From NCBI GenBank assembly GCA_003171315.1, contig PMYE01000035.1:1-36090 (forward strand): a DNA stretch of 36,090 nucleotides. The letters run 5' to 3'. The notes under the pieces are model-generated. The model worked only from the letters and a program-made list of their open reading frames with translations, was not told the DNA's origin and did no database searches. Origin of the DNA: Acidobacteriaceae bacterium (GTDB lineage Bacteria; Acidobacteriota; Terriglobia; Terriglobales; Acidobacteriaceae). This document shows, in pieces, positions 9,199-17,671 of the stretch (the first letter of the stretch is position 1; each line of letters starts with the position of its first letter). Position numbers and translations under genes: made by a program.

Positions 9199-11616
9199 CT
9201 ACTCTTCGCGCAGAAGGACGAGCGGATCGGCGGCCAGCGCCCGGCGCGCCGGAATCCACGAGGCCACCAAGCCGAGCAAAAGCATGGTTGTGACCACCCC
9301 GCCGAGAACCATCGGATCCTTTGGCGTGGCCTGATAGACGATAAACGACAGGAGGCGCGTGGCCAAAACGCCCAGCGCCAGTCCCGCGGCCGAGCCGATG
9401 GTCAGCAGGCGGAAGGCGCGGCCGAGCGAAGCGCGCAGGACTTCCCGCTTGCTGGCACCGAGCGCGACACGGATTCCCAGCTCGCGCAGCCGCCGGCTAA
9501 CCACGTAGGAGGCCATGCCGAAGACGCCCGTCACCGCGAGCATCGCGCCGAGCAGGCCGAGGATCCCCAAGGCTACTGTCGCGATATGCGGGGCGAATAG
9601 CGCGGTATCCATCGCTCCGGTCCACGTCTCTGTCTTGAGAGGCAGGCTGGAATCCAGGCCGTGCAAAGTGCGCTCCAGCGCCGCCGTCATCTCCGGGGGA
9701 TCGCGCCTGGTCCGCACCACCAGCGACATGTTGCTTGACTGATGCTGCTGGAAGGAAAAGAACATTGCGGGCTTTTGATCTTCGGTCAGCGTCCGGTATT
9801 TGCCGTCTTCGACCACGCCGACGACGATAGCCCGGTTGCCGCCCGAGAATTTGAAATGTCCGCCGATCGCTTTGCCGACCGATCCGAAGACCTTGATCGC
9901 GAACTGCCGGTTCACCAGAGTTGCGATCGGGGCGTTCTTGTCGTCATCGAGCCTCAGATCCCTGCCCGCCAAAAGCCGCGTTCCGGCCGCGTCGATGTAA
10001 CCCGGCGAGACGGTGTAGTTCATCGCATCGGCGGCATAGTTGGTGGGCCGGAAATCGGTCGTAGTGTCGGTGTAGACGTAGGAGTCACCCGCGGCGAGCC
10101 CCAGCGGAAACTGGTCGACAAGCCCAACGGAGGACACGCCCGGGATGGCCGCCGCCGCGCTCAACATGCGCCGCTGCATCTCGGGCACGCGGTCACCCGT
10201 GTAGCCGGCCATGTGCAGATCGGTTTCGACGAGCAGGGCATTCTGCGGCTGGAACCCGAAGTTGCTGTGGAGAGATCGCGCCAGTCCCCGTACGGCGACC
10301 AGCGACGAGGTGACCAGCACGGCGCAAATCGCGATCTGCGTTACCAGCAGCACGTCGCGCAGGGTAAACCGCCTGCCTCCCCCGGTGCCGCTCATTCCTG
10401 TGCGAATCACCTGCCACGGATCGGCACGCATGACCTGGCGGACCGGGACCATTCCAAAAAGCAGACCACTGACGAGCGCCAGCAGCAGCGCCACGCCATA
10501 GGTGCGCGCGTCAGGATTCACCGGCACATTGATGGGGATATTGGGAATCGGCTGCCAGGCGCTGAGGCCGTGCAGGATCGCCACGCCGCCAGCGAGCCCG
10601 ATGGCTCCTCCGGCCAGAGAGAGCAGCAATGCCTCGGTGAGCAGTTGGCGCAGAATCAGAACGCGCCGCGAACCCAGCGCCAGACGCAGCGCCACTTCCT
10701 TGGCGCGATCGGCGGCGCGCGCCGCAAACAGGCTTCCCAGATTCGCGCAGGCGGCGAGCAGAATGAGCCCTGCCAGCAGCATTAACCCGGTCATGAATGC
10801 TCTCGCCGGGCCGCCCAGCATGTCGCCGATCAGTCCTGGACGAGCCAGGGTGAATTTGATCCCCTCGTCATCGGCCGGATAGGCCTTTGCCAGCCCCGCG
10901 CCGATTGCGTTGAGGTCGGCGGCTGCCTCATCCGGGGTTACGCCCGGCTTCAGCCGACCGAGCACGAAGGGCGAATGATTGCCGCGCGACTGGAGCGAGT
11001 TGCTGCCCTGCACGACCGGCTCTTCGACAATCGGAATCCACAACGCCGGCGAGAGAAACAGCTCCGTGCCGCGGAACTCCGGCGGCGCCACGCCGATGAT
11101 GGTGAATGGGTGCTTGTTGATCTCGACCATCCGCCCCACGACGCCGCGGTCGCCCTGGAAATGACTGTTCCAGTAGGCATAGCTCAGGACGACATAGGGA
11201 GCGCTGTCGAAGCCTTTCTCATCGGAAGCGTGGAAAAAACGCCCCAGATAAGGCTGTATGCCGAGCGCGTCGAAGTAGTTGCCGCTCGCCAGGTAGGGCC
11301 ACGCCGTCGAGGGATTCCCGCCGTTGTCCACCCCTACGGCGCCCAGGATCAGCACCGCCGTCAGGCTCTCGAAGCTCCGATTCCGGTCGCGCAGATCGAG
11401 ATAGTCGGGGTACGACTGCGAGGGAGACCGGAAGTACTGAATCTGGTAGAGGTTCTGCGCATTCGGCACGTTCACCGGGCGCAGCACGAGCGCGTTCAGA
11501 ACGCTGAATACGACGGCATTCGCGCCAATTCCCAGCGCCAATGTAACGATGGCCGTCAGGGTAAAGCCCGGCGATTTTGCCAATTGCCGAATTGCGAACT
11601 TCAGATCGTTGAGCAT
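9199..11616 (-). CDS. ABC permease, MacB-like ADOP family (acidobacterial duplicated orphan permease)
   Basis: 805 aa; MLNDLKFAIRQLAKSPGFTLTAIVTLALGIGANAVVFSVLNALVLRPV; two FtsX domains; C-terminal SWIPARRALAADPLVLLREE. SD-like AGGTGA just upstream. Confidence 0.94.
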   Translation of the reverse strand: MLNDLKFAIRQLAKSPGFTLTAIVTLALGIGANAVVFSVLNALVLRPVNVPNAQNLYQIQYFRSPSQSYPDYLDLRDRNRSFESLTAVLILGAVGVDNGGNPSTAWPYLASGNYFDALGIQPYLGRFFHASDEKGFDSAPYVVLSYAYWNSHFQGDRGVVGRMVEINKHPFTIIGVAPPEFRGTELFLSPALWIPIVEEPVVQGSNSLQSRGNHSPFVLGRLKPGVTPDEAAADLNAIGAGLAKAYPADDEGIKFTLARPGLIGDMLGGPARAFMTGLMLLAGLILLAACANLGSLFAARAADRAKEVALRLALGSRRVLILRQLLTEALLLSLAGGAIGLAGGVAILHGLSAWQPIPNIPINVPVNPDARTYGVALLLALVSGLLFGMVPVRQVMRADPWQVIRTGMSGTGGGRRFTLRDVLLVTQIAICAVLVTSSLVAVRGLARSLHSNFGFQPQNALLVETDLHMAGYTGDRVPEMQRRMLSAAAAIPGVSSVGLVDQFPLGLAAGDSYVYTDTTTDFRPTNYAADAMNYTVSPGYIDAAGTRLLAGRDLRLDDDKNAPIATLVNRQFAIKVFGSVGKAIGGHFKFSGGNRAIVVGVVEDGKYRTLTEDQKPAMFFSFQQHQSSNMSLVVRTRRDPPEMTAALERTLHGLDSSLPLKTETWTGAMDTALFAPHIATVALGILGLLGAMLAVTGVFGMASYVVSRRLRELGIRVALGASKREVLRASLGRAFRLLTIGSAAGLALGVLATRLLSFIVYQATPKDPMVLGGVVTTMLLLGLVASWIPARRALAADPLVLLREE

Positions 11617-11656
11617 TTGTCACCTAGTTGTACGCAGAATCTTCGTCCTCTGTTCC

Positions 11657-11673
11657 CGCATGTGGAAGGCCAC
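11657..11673 (-). promoter_or_regulatory. Candidate sigma54 -24/-12 promoter upstream of the 9199-11616 permease
   Basis: Minus strand GTGGCCTTCCACATGCG: GG-N10-GC spacing intact, about 40 nt upstream of ATG 11616. Confidence 0.4.
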
Positions 11674-11823
11674 ACTGGCCGTTTGAAAACAAAGGGATTA
11701 CCGAACAGAAGCAGGTTTACGCTGTCCGCTTACGGCAATCCGTGTCCGGAATCGAACAGGTTGGCACGCTCGGCGATTTCGAATCGGCGACGACGATTTC
11801 CCGCGATATGACACAGCAGGCCG

Positions 11824-13215
11824 TCAAGCCCGCGGGTTCACGTCTCGCGATTCCGGCTCGGCTCTCCGTCCGGGCGCCGGCCCCATGGGCAAGCGGATCG
11901 ATGCCCGCGCGCCCTCGCCGCTTTCGCGGTTGACGAGCGAGATCTCGCCGCCGTGAGCGCGGGCGATCTGTTGGGCCAGGGCAAGACCGATGCCGCTTCC
12001 GGTCGATTTCGTCGTATAAAACGGGACAAACAGGTTCTCTGGATTGGCGATGCCCAGGCCCCGGTCTTCGATGACGATCTCCACGCCGGCGCCGTTGACC
12101 TTCCACGTGACGCACACGGGTTTTGCCCCGTTGGCAATCGATGCGTCGGCGGCGTTGGCGAGCAGGTTGATCAGCATCTGCTCGAGCTGGTCCGAATCGG
12201 CGTTGAGGATGGCCGTCGGGCCAGGAACGAGCTCGACGGGAATGCGCTGGTCCAGATGCACGACGCGCTCGATGAGTGGCGCGAGCTGGACTTCGCGGAA
12301 CCGCGGCGGGGGCAATTGCGCAAGCTGCCGGTACGATTGTACGAAGCGGTGCAGCGCGTCGGCGCGGCTTTCGACGACGCCCAATCCGCGGCGGAAATCG
12401 CTCGTCAAGGCTTCGTCGCCGTGCAAGGTTTCGACCCGCGCAAGCAGGCTGCCGGCAATGGATTTGATCGGCGCAAGCGAATTCGAGAGCTCATGGCCCA
12501 GCACGCGAATCAGGCGCATCCAGGCGGCCTTTTCCTCGTCCTGGAGTGGAACGCTGACGTCAGCCAGAACAAGCAGCGTGTGGGGCGCTCCATCCTGGCG
12601 GAAGACGACTTTGCGCAGCAGCCAGCGCACGGGCGCGGCGCCGAAGGAACGGATGGACTGATCTGGCGCGCCGAGCCAGTCATCGAGGCGCAACTCATTT
12701 GCGGAATGTCCAATACATCGCGCATAAGGGCGATCGAGCAGTTTGAGGCCGGCATTGTTGACCAGTTGCAAGCGGTTCTCACGATCGAAGGCAAAAAGGG
12801 GCGCGTGCATCACCTCAAGGATGCGCGCCAGCAGCGCGGTTGCCTCAAGTGAGCGCACGCGCTGCTTTTGCAACAGATCGGCGAGCGCGTTGACCTCCGC
12901 AGCCAGTTCCCCGAGTGCATCGGGGGATGAAGCGCCGCGCGCGCGAAAGGAATAGTCGCCTTCACGAAGCGAGGAAACGACGTTGGAAAGTGTTTGCAGC
13001 GGGCGGATAAAACCGTCTACAAGGGCGGAGGCGACGAGGGCAAGATAAATGAGCAGACACGCCCCGAACAGAAGAGCAGGTACGACGTCGAGCTGCCGCT
13101 GATAAAAGAAGACACAGAGAAAAATCAGCGCAGGCAAACCGAGCAGGAAGGAATAAAGCCACGCCCTGCGAATGGCCCGGCGCGCGGGCCGCGGCGATCT
13201 TGTTTCATAGGCCAT
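11824..13215 (-). CDS. Sensor histidine kinase (HAMP, PAS-like, HisKA/HATPase; NtrY-like)
   Basis: Two N-terminal TM segments; H-box VLGHELSNSLAPIKSIAGSL; N-box INLLANAADASI; G-box VIEDRGLGIANPENLFVPFYTTKSTGSGIGLALAQQIARAHGG. 11-bp overlap with the response regulator. Confidence 0.92.
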   Translation of the reverse strand: MAYETRSPRPARRAIRRAWLYSFLLGLPALIFLCVFFYQRQLDVVPALLFGACLLIYLALVASALVDGFIRPLQTLSNVVSSLREGDYSFRARGASSPDALGELAAEVNALADLLQKQRVRSLEATALLARILEVMHAPLFAFDRENRLQLVNNAGLKLLDRPYARCIGHSANELRLDDWLGAPDQSIRSFGAAPVRWLLRKVVFRQDGAPHTLLVLADVSVPLQDEEKAAWMRLIRVLGHELSNSLAPIKSIAGSLLARVETLHGDEALTSDFRRGLGVVESRADALHRFVQSYRQLAQLPPPRFREVQLAPLIERVVHLDQRIPVELVPGPTAILNADSDQLEQMLINLLANAADASIANGAKPVCVTWKVNGAGVEIVIEDRGLGIANPENLFVPFYTTKSTGSGIGLALAQQIARAHGGEISLVNRESGEGARASIRLPMGPAPGRRAEPESRDVNPRA

Positions 13216-14644
13216 ATTTTTCCATGCGCCGGTAGAGCGCGGCGCGGCTTAGCCCCAGGGATTCCGCGGCTTGAGAAATGTTGCCGTCGCAGCGGCGCAG
13301 CACTTTGCGGATCAGCGTGGCCTCCATTTCGTCGATGCTCATATTGTCAAGCGAAAGCGCCGCCGGCCGCGCTCCCGAGATGGAGAGATTGGCCGGCTCG
13401 ATCTCTTCACCGCCGCACAGAAGCAAAGCGCGCTCGATGCTGTGCTCCAGCTCGCGCACATTGCCCGGCCAGGAATACTGCATCATCTGCTGCATGGCAG
13501 GCGCCGAGAAGCCGTTCACCTGCTTGCGGTAGCGGGTACGAAGCCGGGAAAGAAAATGCTGCGCGAGCAGCGGGATGTCCTCGCGCCGGTCGCGTAGCGG
13601 AGGCAGATGGATCTCCACCGTATTGATGCGGAAGAGCAAGTCCTCGCGGAAGTTGCCTGCCTTGGCTTCCTCGTGCAGCAGCGCATTCGTCGCACAGAGA
13701 AGGCGCACGTCGACGCGCCGGGTCTGCGACGATCCCACGCGTTCCAATTCGCCTGTCTCCAGGACGCGCAGAAGTTTGGCTTGCTGGCGCAGTGGCACGT
13801 TAGCAATTTCATCCAGAAAGAGCGTGCCGCCGTTGGCTAATTCGAAACGGCCCACGCGGTCGGCGCGCGCGTCGGTAAACGCGCCCTTCACGTGGCCGAA
13901 GATCTCGCTTTCGAAGGTTCCCTCCGGCAGCCCGCCCGCGTTCACCGTTACCAGCGGCATGCGGGCGCGCGGTGAGGCGGCGTGAAGCAGATGCGCGACG
14001 ATCTCCTTGCCGGTGCCGTGTTCGCCGGTGATGAGAACATTGGCGTCGGAAGGGCCAACCCGCGCGATCAGTTCGAGGACCGGCTGCATCGAGGGAGCGG
14101 AAGCAACAAACTCCGGCATGCCTTCGGCGCGGAGCAGGCGGTTTTCGAGTTCCAGCTGGCGGGCACGGCGCAGCGCCTGGCGCAGCTCGGCGTGAACGCG
14201 GATGAGGGAGAGCAGCCGCTCGTTCTCCCAGGGCTTTTGGATGAAGTCACGCGCGCCGCGCTTGATGCTTTCGACGGCCAGGTCGATGTTGCCCCACGCC
14301 GTCATCACGATCACCGGAAGCCGCGCATCGAACTCCTGGATGCTGGCCAGCAGATCGAGGCCTTCCCGGCCGGAGGTGGTGTCGCGCGTGTAATTCAGGT
14401 CGATCAGCACCACATCGTAGTCGCGCTCGTGCAGCGCCTCCATCAGCAGCTGCGGCAATCGCACGCAGTCCACATCGATCGCCTGCGGCTTGAGCAGCAG
14501 CTCAACTGCCTCCAGAACATGCGGTTGGTCGTCGGCAACCAAAACCCGAATTTTGTCTCGCTTACTCGAGATGGCCCGCCTCCATAGCTCCTGATTTCGG
14601 TTCGAGCGAGGAATACCCGTCGCTGGGGGCCCCGGATTCTGCAT
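13205..14644 (-). CDS. Sigma54-dependent response regulator, NtrC family
   Basis: Receiver IRVLVADDQPHVLEAVELLL...VVLIDLNY; AAA+ Walker A GEHGTGKE; GAFTDA loop; GGTLFLDEI; C-terminal Fis-type HTH GNISQAAESLGLSRAALYRRMEKYGL. Start 14644 is the nearest in-frame ATG and is uncertain. Confidence 0.92.
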   Translation of the reverse strand: MQNPGPPATGIPRSNRNQELWRRAISSKRDKIRVLVADDQPHVLEAVELLLKPQAIDVDCVRLPQLLMEALHERDYDVVLIDLNYTRDTTSGREGLDLLASIQEFDARLPVIVMTAWGNIDLAVESIKRGARDFIQKPWENERLLSLIRVHAELRQALRRARQLELENRLLRAEGMPEFVASAPSMQPVLELIARVGPSDANVLITGEHGTGKEIVAHLLHAASPRARMPLVTVNAGGLPEGTFESEIFGHVKGAFTDARADRVGRFELANGGTLFLDEIANVPLRQQAKLLRVLETGELERVGSSQTRRVDVRLLCATNALLHEEAKAGNFREDLLFRINTVEIHLPPLRDRREDIPLLAQHFLSRLRTRYRKQVNGFSAPAMQQMMQYSWPGNVRELEHSIERALLLCGGEEIEPANLSISGARPAALSLDNMSIDEMEATLIRKVLRRCDGNISQAAESLGLSRAALYRRMEKYGL

Positions 14645-14831
14645 CAGCGATGGAGGTACCGTAGTCTTTGAGGATCGAACCGGTGGTGCGCCGCACTTCG
14701 ACGCGAGCCTTCTTATATGCGGCCTCATCGGCAGCCAGTGCGGACTCCGATTGAGCCAGATCGTTCTCTGCCGAAAACGTCTGTCGGTTCGAACCTGCGC
14801 TCAGCTTCAGCTTACTCTGCATGATATCCAA
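14562..14831 (-). pseudogene. C-terminal fragment of a TolC-like protein (partial duplicate)
   Basis: KLKLSAGSNRQTFSAENDLAQSESALAADEAAYKKARVEVRRTTGSILKDYGTSIADAESG aligns with QLGAKSSSDTLAAQHDLSIAESLLVAAQTAYEKAKVDIDRASGETLQQTGVSIDDAKMG at the end of the adjacent intact TolC gene. Confidence 0.75.
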
Positions 14832-14902
14832 TGTATGCCGGGCCAGCGCGACTCCTCCATTCGGGATAACCGGGTTGCGCCAAAAACGGATGTTTCATCG
14901 AT

Positions 14903-16969
14903 CTATGGCTCACGCGACACGACTCCCATTTTCGCGTCGTCGATCGAGACACCGGTTTGCTGCAGTGTCTCTCCGGAGGCCCGGTCGATGTCCACCTTCG
15001 CCTTTTCGTAAGCTGTCTGCGCGGCCACAAGAAGGGATTCGGCAATGGACAGATCGTGCTGCGCGGCCAACGTATCGCTACTGGACTTGGCTCCGAGTTG
15101 TTGCTCCTGCTCGGTGACATCGAAGGTATTTTCGGCCAGGTCGCGAGCCTTTGTAGCCGCATCGACGCGAGCCTGCGCCTGCTGCAGCGCGAAGAGCGAG
15201 TTGCGCACGTCGAAGCGAATGCTCTTCTTTTGCTCTTCGAAGGTGATCTGGCGCTGCCTGAATTCCAGCGAGGCTCGAAACTGATCGGCCTTGGCAACGC
15301 GGTTGCGAAGGTTGATCGACAGATTCATTCCGAACTGATATTCCGGCGAAGAGTAATTGAATGTGTTCTCGAACATGCTGCCGAACCCCGTGGGGAGATC
15401 GGATGCGCACTCGGCGGCGCCCAGGTCGCAGTTCGGGTTTCTCGGTCCCGCAATGCCCGCTCCTGCGTAGAAGCCATAGACGTTTAGCGTGGGCAACAGC
15501 TCGCTCCGGATCGATTTGAGACTCATCTCCGCCACCTGCATTGCGAGCTCGTCCTGGGTGACGTCGGGGCGGTTCTTCTCGGCTTCGGCGATGAGATCGT
15601 CAATCGATTTGGAGGCGTTGTCATCGGGCGGTCCGGCGCGATCGAGGGGGATGACCGGCATCTCGTCGATGGCCGCATTATCGGTCTTGGTAATGGCGTT
15701 TTTTATGAGCAGTTCGTTCAAGCGCAGAGTGGCGCGCGAAACGGTGAGGTCGCCTTCGCTGGTCGCCACGTCCGTTTCGTCCTTGTTGACCTGCAAAGCT
15801 GGAATGGCCTGCAGTTGGAGCTGCTTCTGGTCATCTTGAAGTGTTCGCTGTGCAAATGCGAGGGAGTGCTCCTTGACCTGTTCGTCCTGATAGGCGTTCA
15901 CAAGGTCCCAATAAATATTCTCGACCTGCGTGACCGTCGCAATCACCTGCGCGCGAAAGGCCAGGTCGGTGATCTGGAGATTCTTCTTCGCGATGTGCAT
16001 GTAGCGCTCGTTGGTGGAGATTCCGAAACCGGCGAGGAGCTGCTGCGTGAGGATCACCTGGAAATTCGAGTAGAGCGAAGGGTTGATAGCTTCGTAGGGG
16101 CTGTTATTTGCGTAGCGCTGCCCCTCGTAATTGACGGTCAAGCCCGTTCCGAACGGAAAGTTCTGGGTGTAATTTGCCAGGGCTTCGATAGTGTTCTCCT
16201 TAAACACGGGAACGCCATAGCTAAAGGCGTTGCCCTCCTGGGCGGCGATGTGATCCGTGAAGCCCTTAAAGTTCAGAAAGGGATCGAAGGAAGCGACCGC
16301 GGTCCCGGCGCCGAGCGTCGAGGTCACGATGCCGCCTGCGCCGGCAGCAGCCGACCCGGATGTGGCGCCCCCGGAGCCGGAACTTCCACCAGCGAAGCCC
16401 CCCTGCGTAGACGACTGCACGATCCCGGTACTGACCCCGTTCACGCTGCCGCCGGCCTTGGTGCGCGCGTAGTCGGTTTGCGCAATGGGGAAGTTATAGC
16501 GGAAGTAGGCGAGATCGAGGTTGTTTTCGATAGCCAGGGCGATGGCATCGTGCAGCGAAATGTACAGTTTCCCGTCGCGGATAAGGTTCTCCAGGCGCGG
16601 CGAATTGGTGAGATCCAGCGGGGGCGCCTCGCTGGGTCTGTAAGGTGCGAGCGGGTTATGCGAGTGCGGAAGATCCACGTGAAATGGCCGCTGGGGGGTA
16701 ATCGCCTGCTGCTGTGTCTGCCGCATCTGCTGCGCCAGCGTAGGGGGCGGCGCGGCAGCGCCGTTCGCCGCGGGCGTCGGGGCCTCCGGCGCCGGCGTCG
16801 CCTGTGAGTTTTGCGGCGCAGATTGCGCTTGCGGTGGCGCGGCCGCGAAGGCCAGGTTCACTTGCAAAAGCAAAATCGCTGCAACGGCTTGAATACGCAA
16901 AACAGCCGATTTGGAGGAGCGGGAATTCATGGGTGTCTTACCAATAGATCGGGTAGGATTGTCGCTCAC
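14903..16969 (-). CDS. TolC-family outer membrane efflux protein
   Basis: 688 aa with signal peptide (from ATG 16930: MNSRSSKSAVLRIQAVAAILLLQVNLAFAA); long coiled-coil repeats typical of OEP. The GTG at 16969 overlaps the ATPase stop; ATG 16930 is an alternative start. Confidence 0.9.
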   Translation of the reverse strand: MSDNPTRSIGKTPMNSRSSKSAVLRIQAVAAILLLQVNLAFAAAPPQAQSAPQNSQATPAPEAPTPAANGAAAPPPTLAQQMRQTQQQAITPQRPFHVDLPHSHNPLAPYRPSEAPPLDLTNSPRLENLIRDGKLYISLHDAIALAIENNLDLAYFRYNFPIAQTDYARTKAGGSVNGVSTGIVQSSTQGGFAGGSSGSGGATSGSAAAGAGGIVTSTLGAGTAVASFDPFLNFKGFTDHIAAQEGNAFSYGVPVFKENTIEALANYTQNFPFGTGLTVNYEGQRYANNSPYEAINPSLYSNFQVILTQQLLAGFGISTNERYMHIAKKNLQITDLAFRAQVIATVTQVENIYWDLVNAYQDEQVKEHSLAFAQRTLQDDQKQLQLQAIPALQVNKDETDVATSEGDLTVSRATLRLNELLIKNAITKTDNAAIDEMPVIPLDRAGPPDDNASKSIDDLIAEAEKNRPDVTQDELAMQVAEMSLKSIRSELLPTLNVYGFYAGAGIAGPRNPNCDLGAAECASDLPTGFGSMFENTFNYSSPEYQFGMNLSINLRNRVAKADQFRASLEFRQRQITFEEQKKSIRFDVRNSLFALQQAQARVDAATKARDLAENTFDVTEQEQQLGAKSSSDTLAAQHDLSIAESLLVAAQTAYEKAKVDIDRASGETLQQTGVSIDDAKMGVVSREP

Positions 16970-17664
16970 CTGGCCTCCGTTGCAGCAGGCTGCAAGGCCT
17001 CGTCGCGCGTCATCCAGCCGTCGCCCAATTCGACTATCCGTCTTCCGTAGCGCGCGTTCGCTTCCGAATGTGTCACTTGCACAATGGTCGTGCCGGAGCG
17101 GTTGAGTTCGCAGAAAAGCTGCATGATCTCGCGGGCCTGCGTGGAGTGCAGGTTTCCGGTGGGCTCATCGGCCAGCAGCAGCGCGGGCGCGTGGACCACG
17201 GCGCGAGCGATGCCCACCAATTGCTGCTGGCCGCCGGAGAGTTGGTTGGGATACAGATCCTTCTTGGCGACGATCTGAAAGCGGTCAAGGATGTCGGCGA
17301 CCATTCCCGCGCGATCCTTTGCCGGCATGTTCTTGTACGAGAGCGGCAGGTCGATGTTTTCCGCCACCGTAAGATCGTCGAGCAGGTGATAGCTCTGGAA
17401 GACCATGCCGATGCTCTGGCGGGCCAGGTCGGCGCGCTGCTTGCGGTTCAGCGTGTGAACCGCGGTGTCGCCGAACCAATACTCACCCTTCCAGCCGTCG
17501 TCGAGCAGGGCCAGTATGTTCAGCAGCGACGACTTGCCTGCGCCCGAGGGGCCCATCACGGTGACAAACTCGCCCTCTTTGATGGTGAGACCAATTCGGC
17601 GCAACACCCATTCTTCGGTGTGTCCGTTCTTGTAACTGCGTTCCACGTTTTTCAGTTCGATCAT
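16966..17664 (-). CDS. ABC transporter ATP-binding protein, MacB/LolD-like
   Basis: MIELKNVERSYKNGHTEEWVLRRIGLTIKEGEFVTVMGPSGAGKSSLLNIL; signature LSGGQQQLVGIARAV; LLADEPTGNLHS; VTHSE. Confidence 0.93.
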   Translation of the reverse strand: MIELKNVERSYKNGHTEEWVLRRIGLTIKEGEFVTVMGPSGAGKSSLLNILALLDDGWKGEYWFGDTAVHTLNRKQRADLARQSIGMVFQSYHLLDDLTVAENIDLPLSYKNMPAKDRAGMVADILDRFQIVAKKDLYPNQLSGGQQQLVGIARAVVHAPALLLADEPTGNLHSTQAREIMQLFCELNRSGTTIVQVTHSEANARYGRRIVELGDGWMTRDEALQPAATEAR

Positions 17665-17671
17665 GATTGAG

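Noticed and set aside
9742-10785. Long + strand ORFs (9742-10785, 10975-11811, 11953-12852) opposite the permease and kinase
   Set aside because: High-GC shadow ORFs antisense to clearly homologous genes; compositionally biased (R/H/Q-rich) and without recognisable motifs.
11760-11778. + strand TTGGCACGCTCGGCGATTT, perfect-looking -24 element
   Set aside because: No GC at the required N10 spacing and points away from the efflux genes, with no gene start downstream on the + strand.
15815-16807. 330-aa + strand ORF opposite tolC
   Set aside because: Shadow ORF of the TolC gene; arginine/glycine-rich tail reflects the complement of an Ala/Pro-rich linker.
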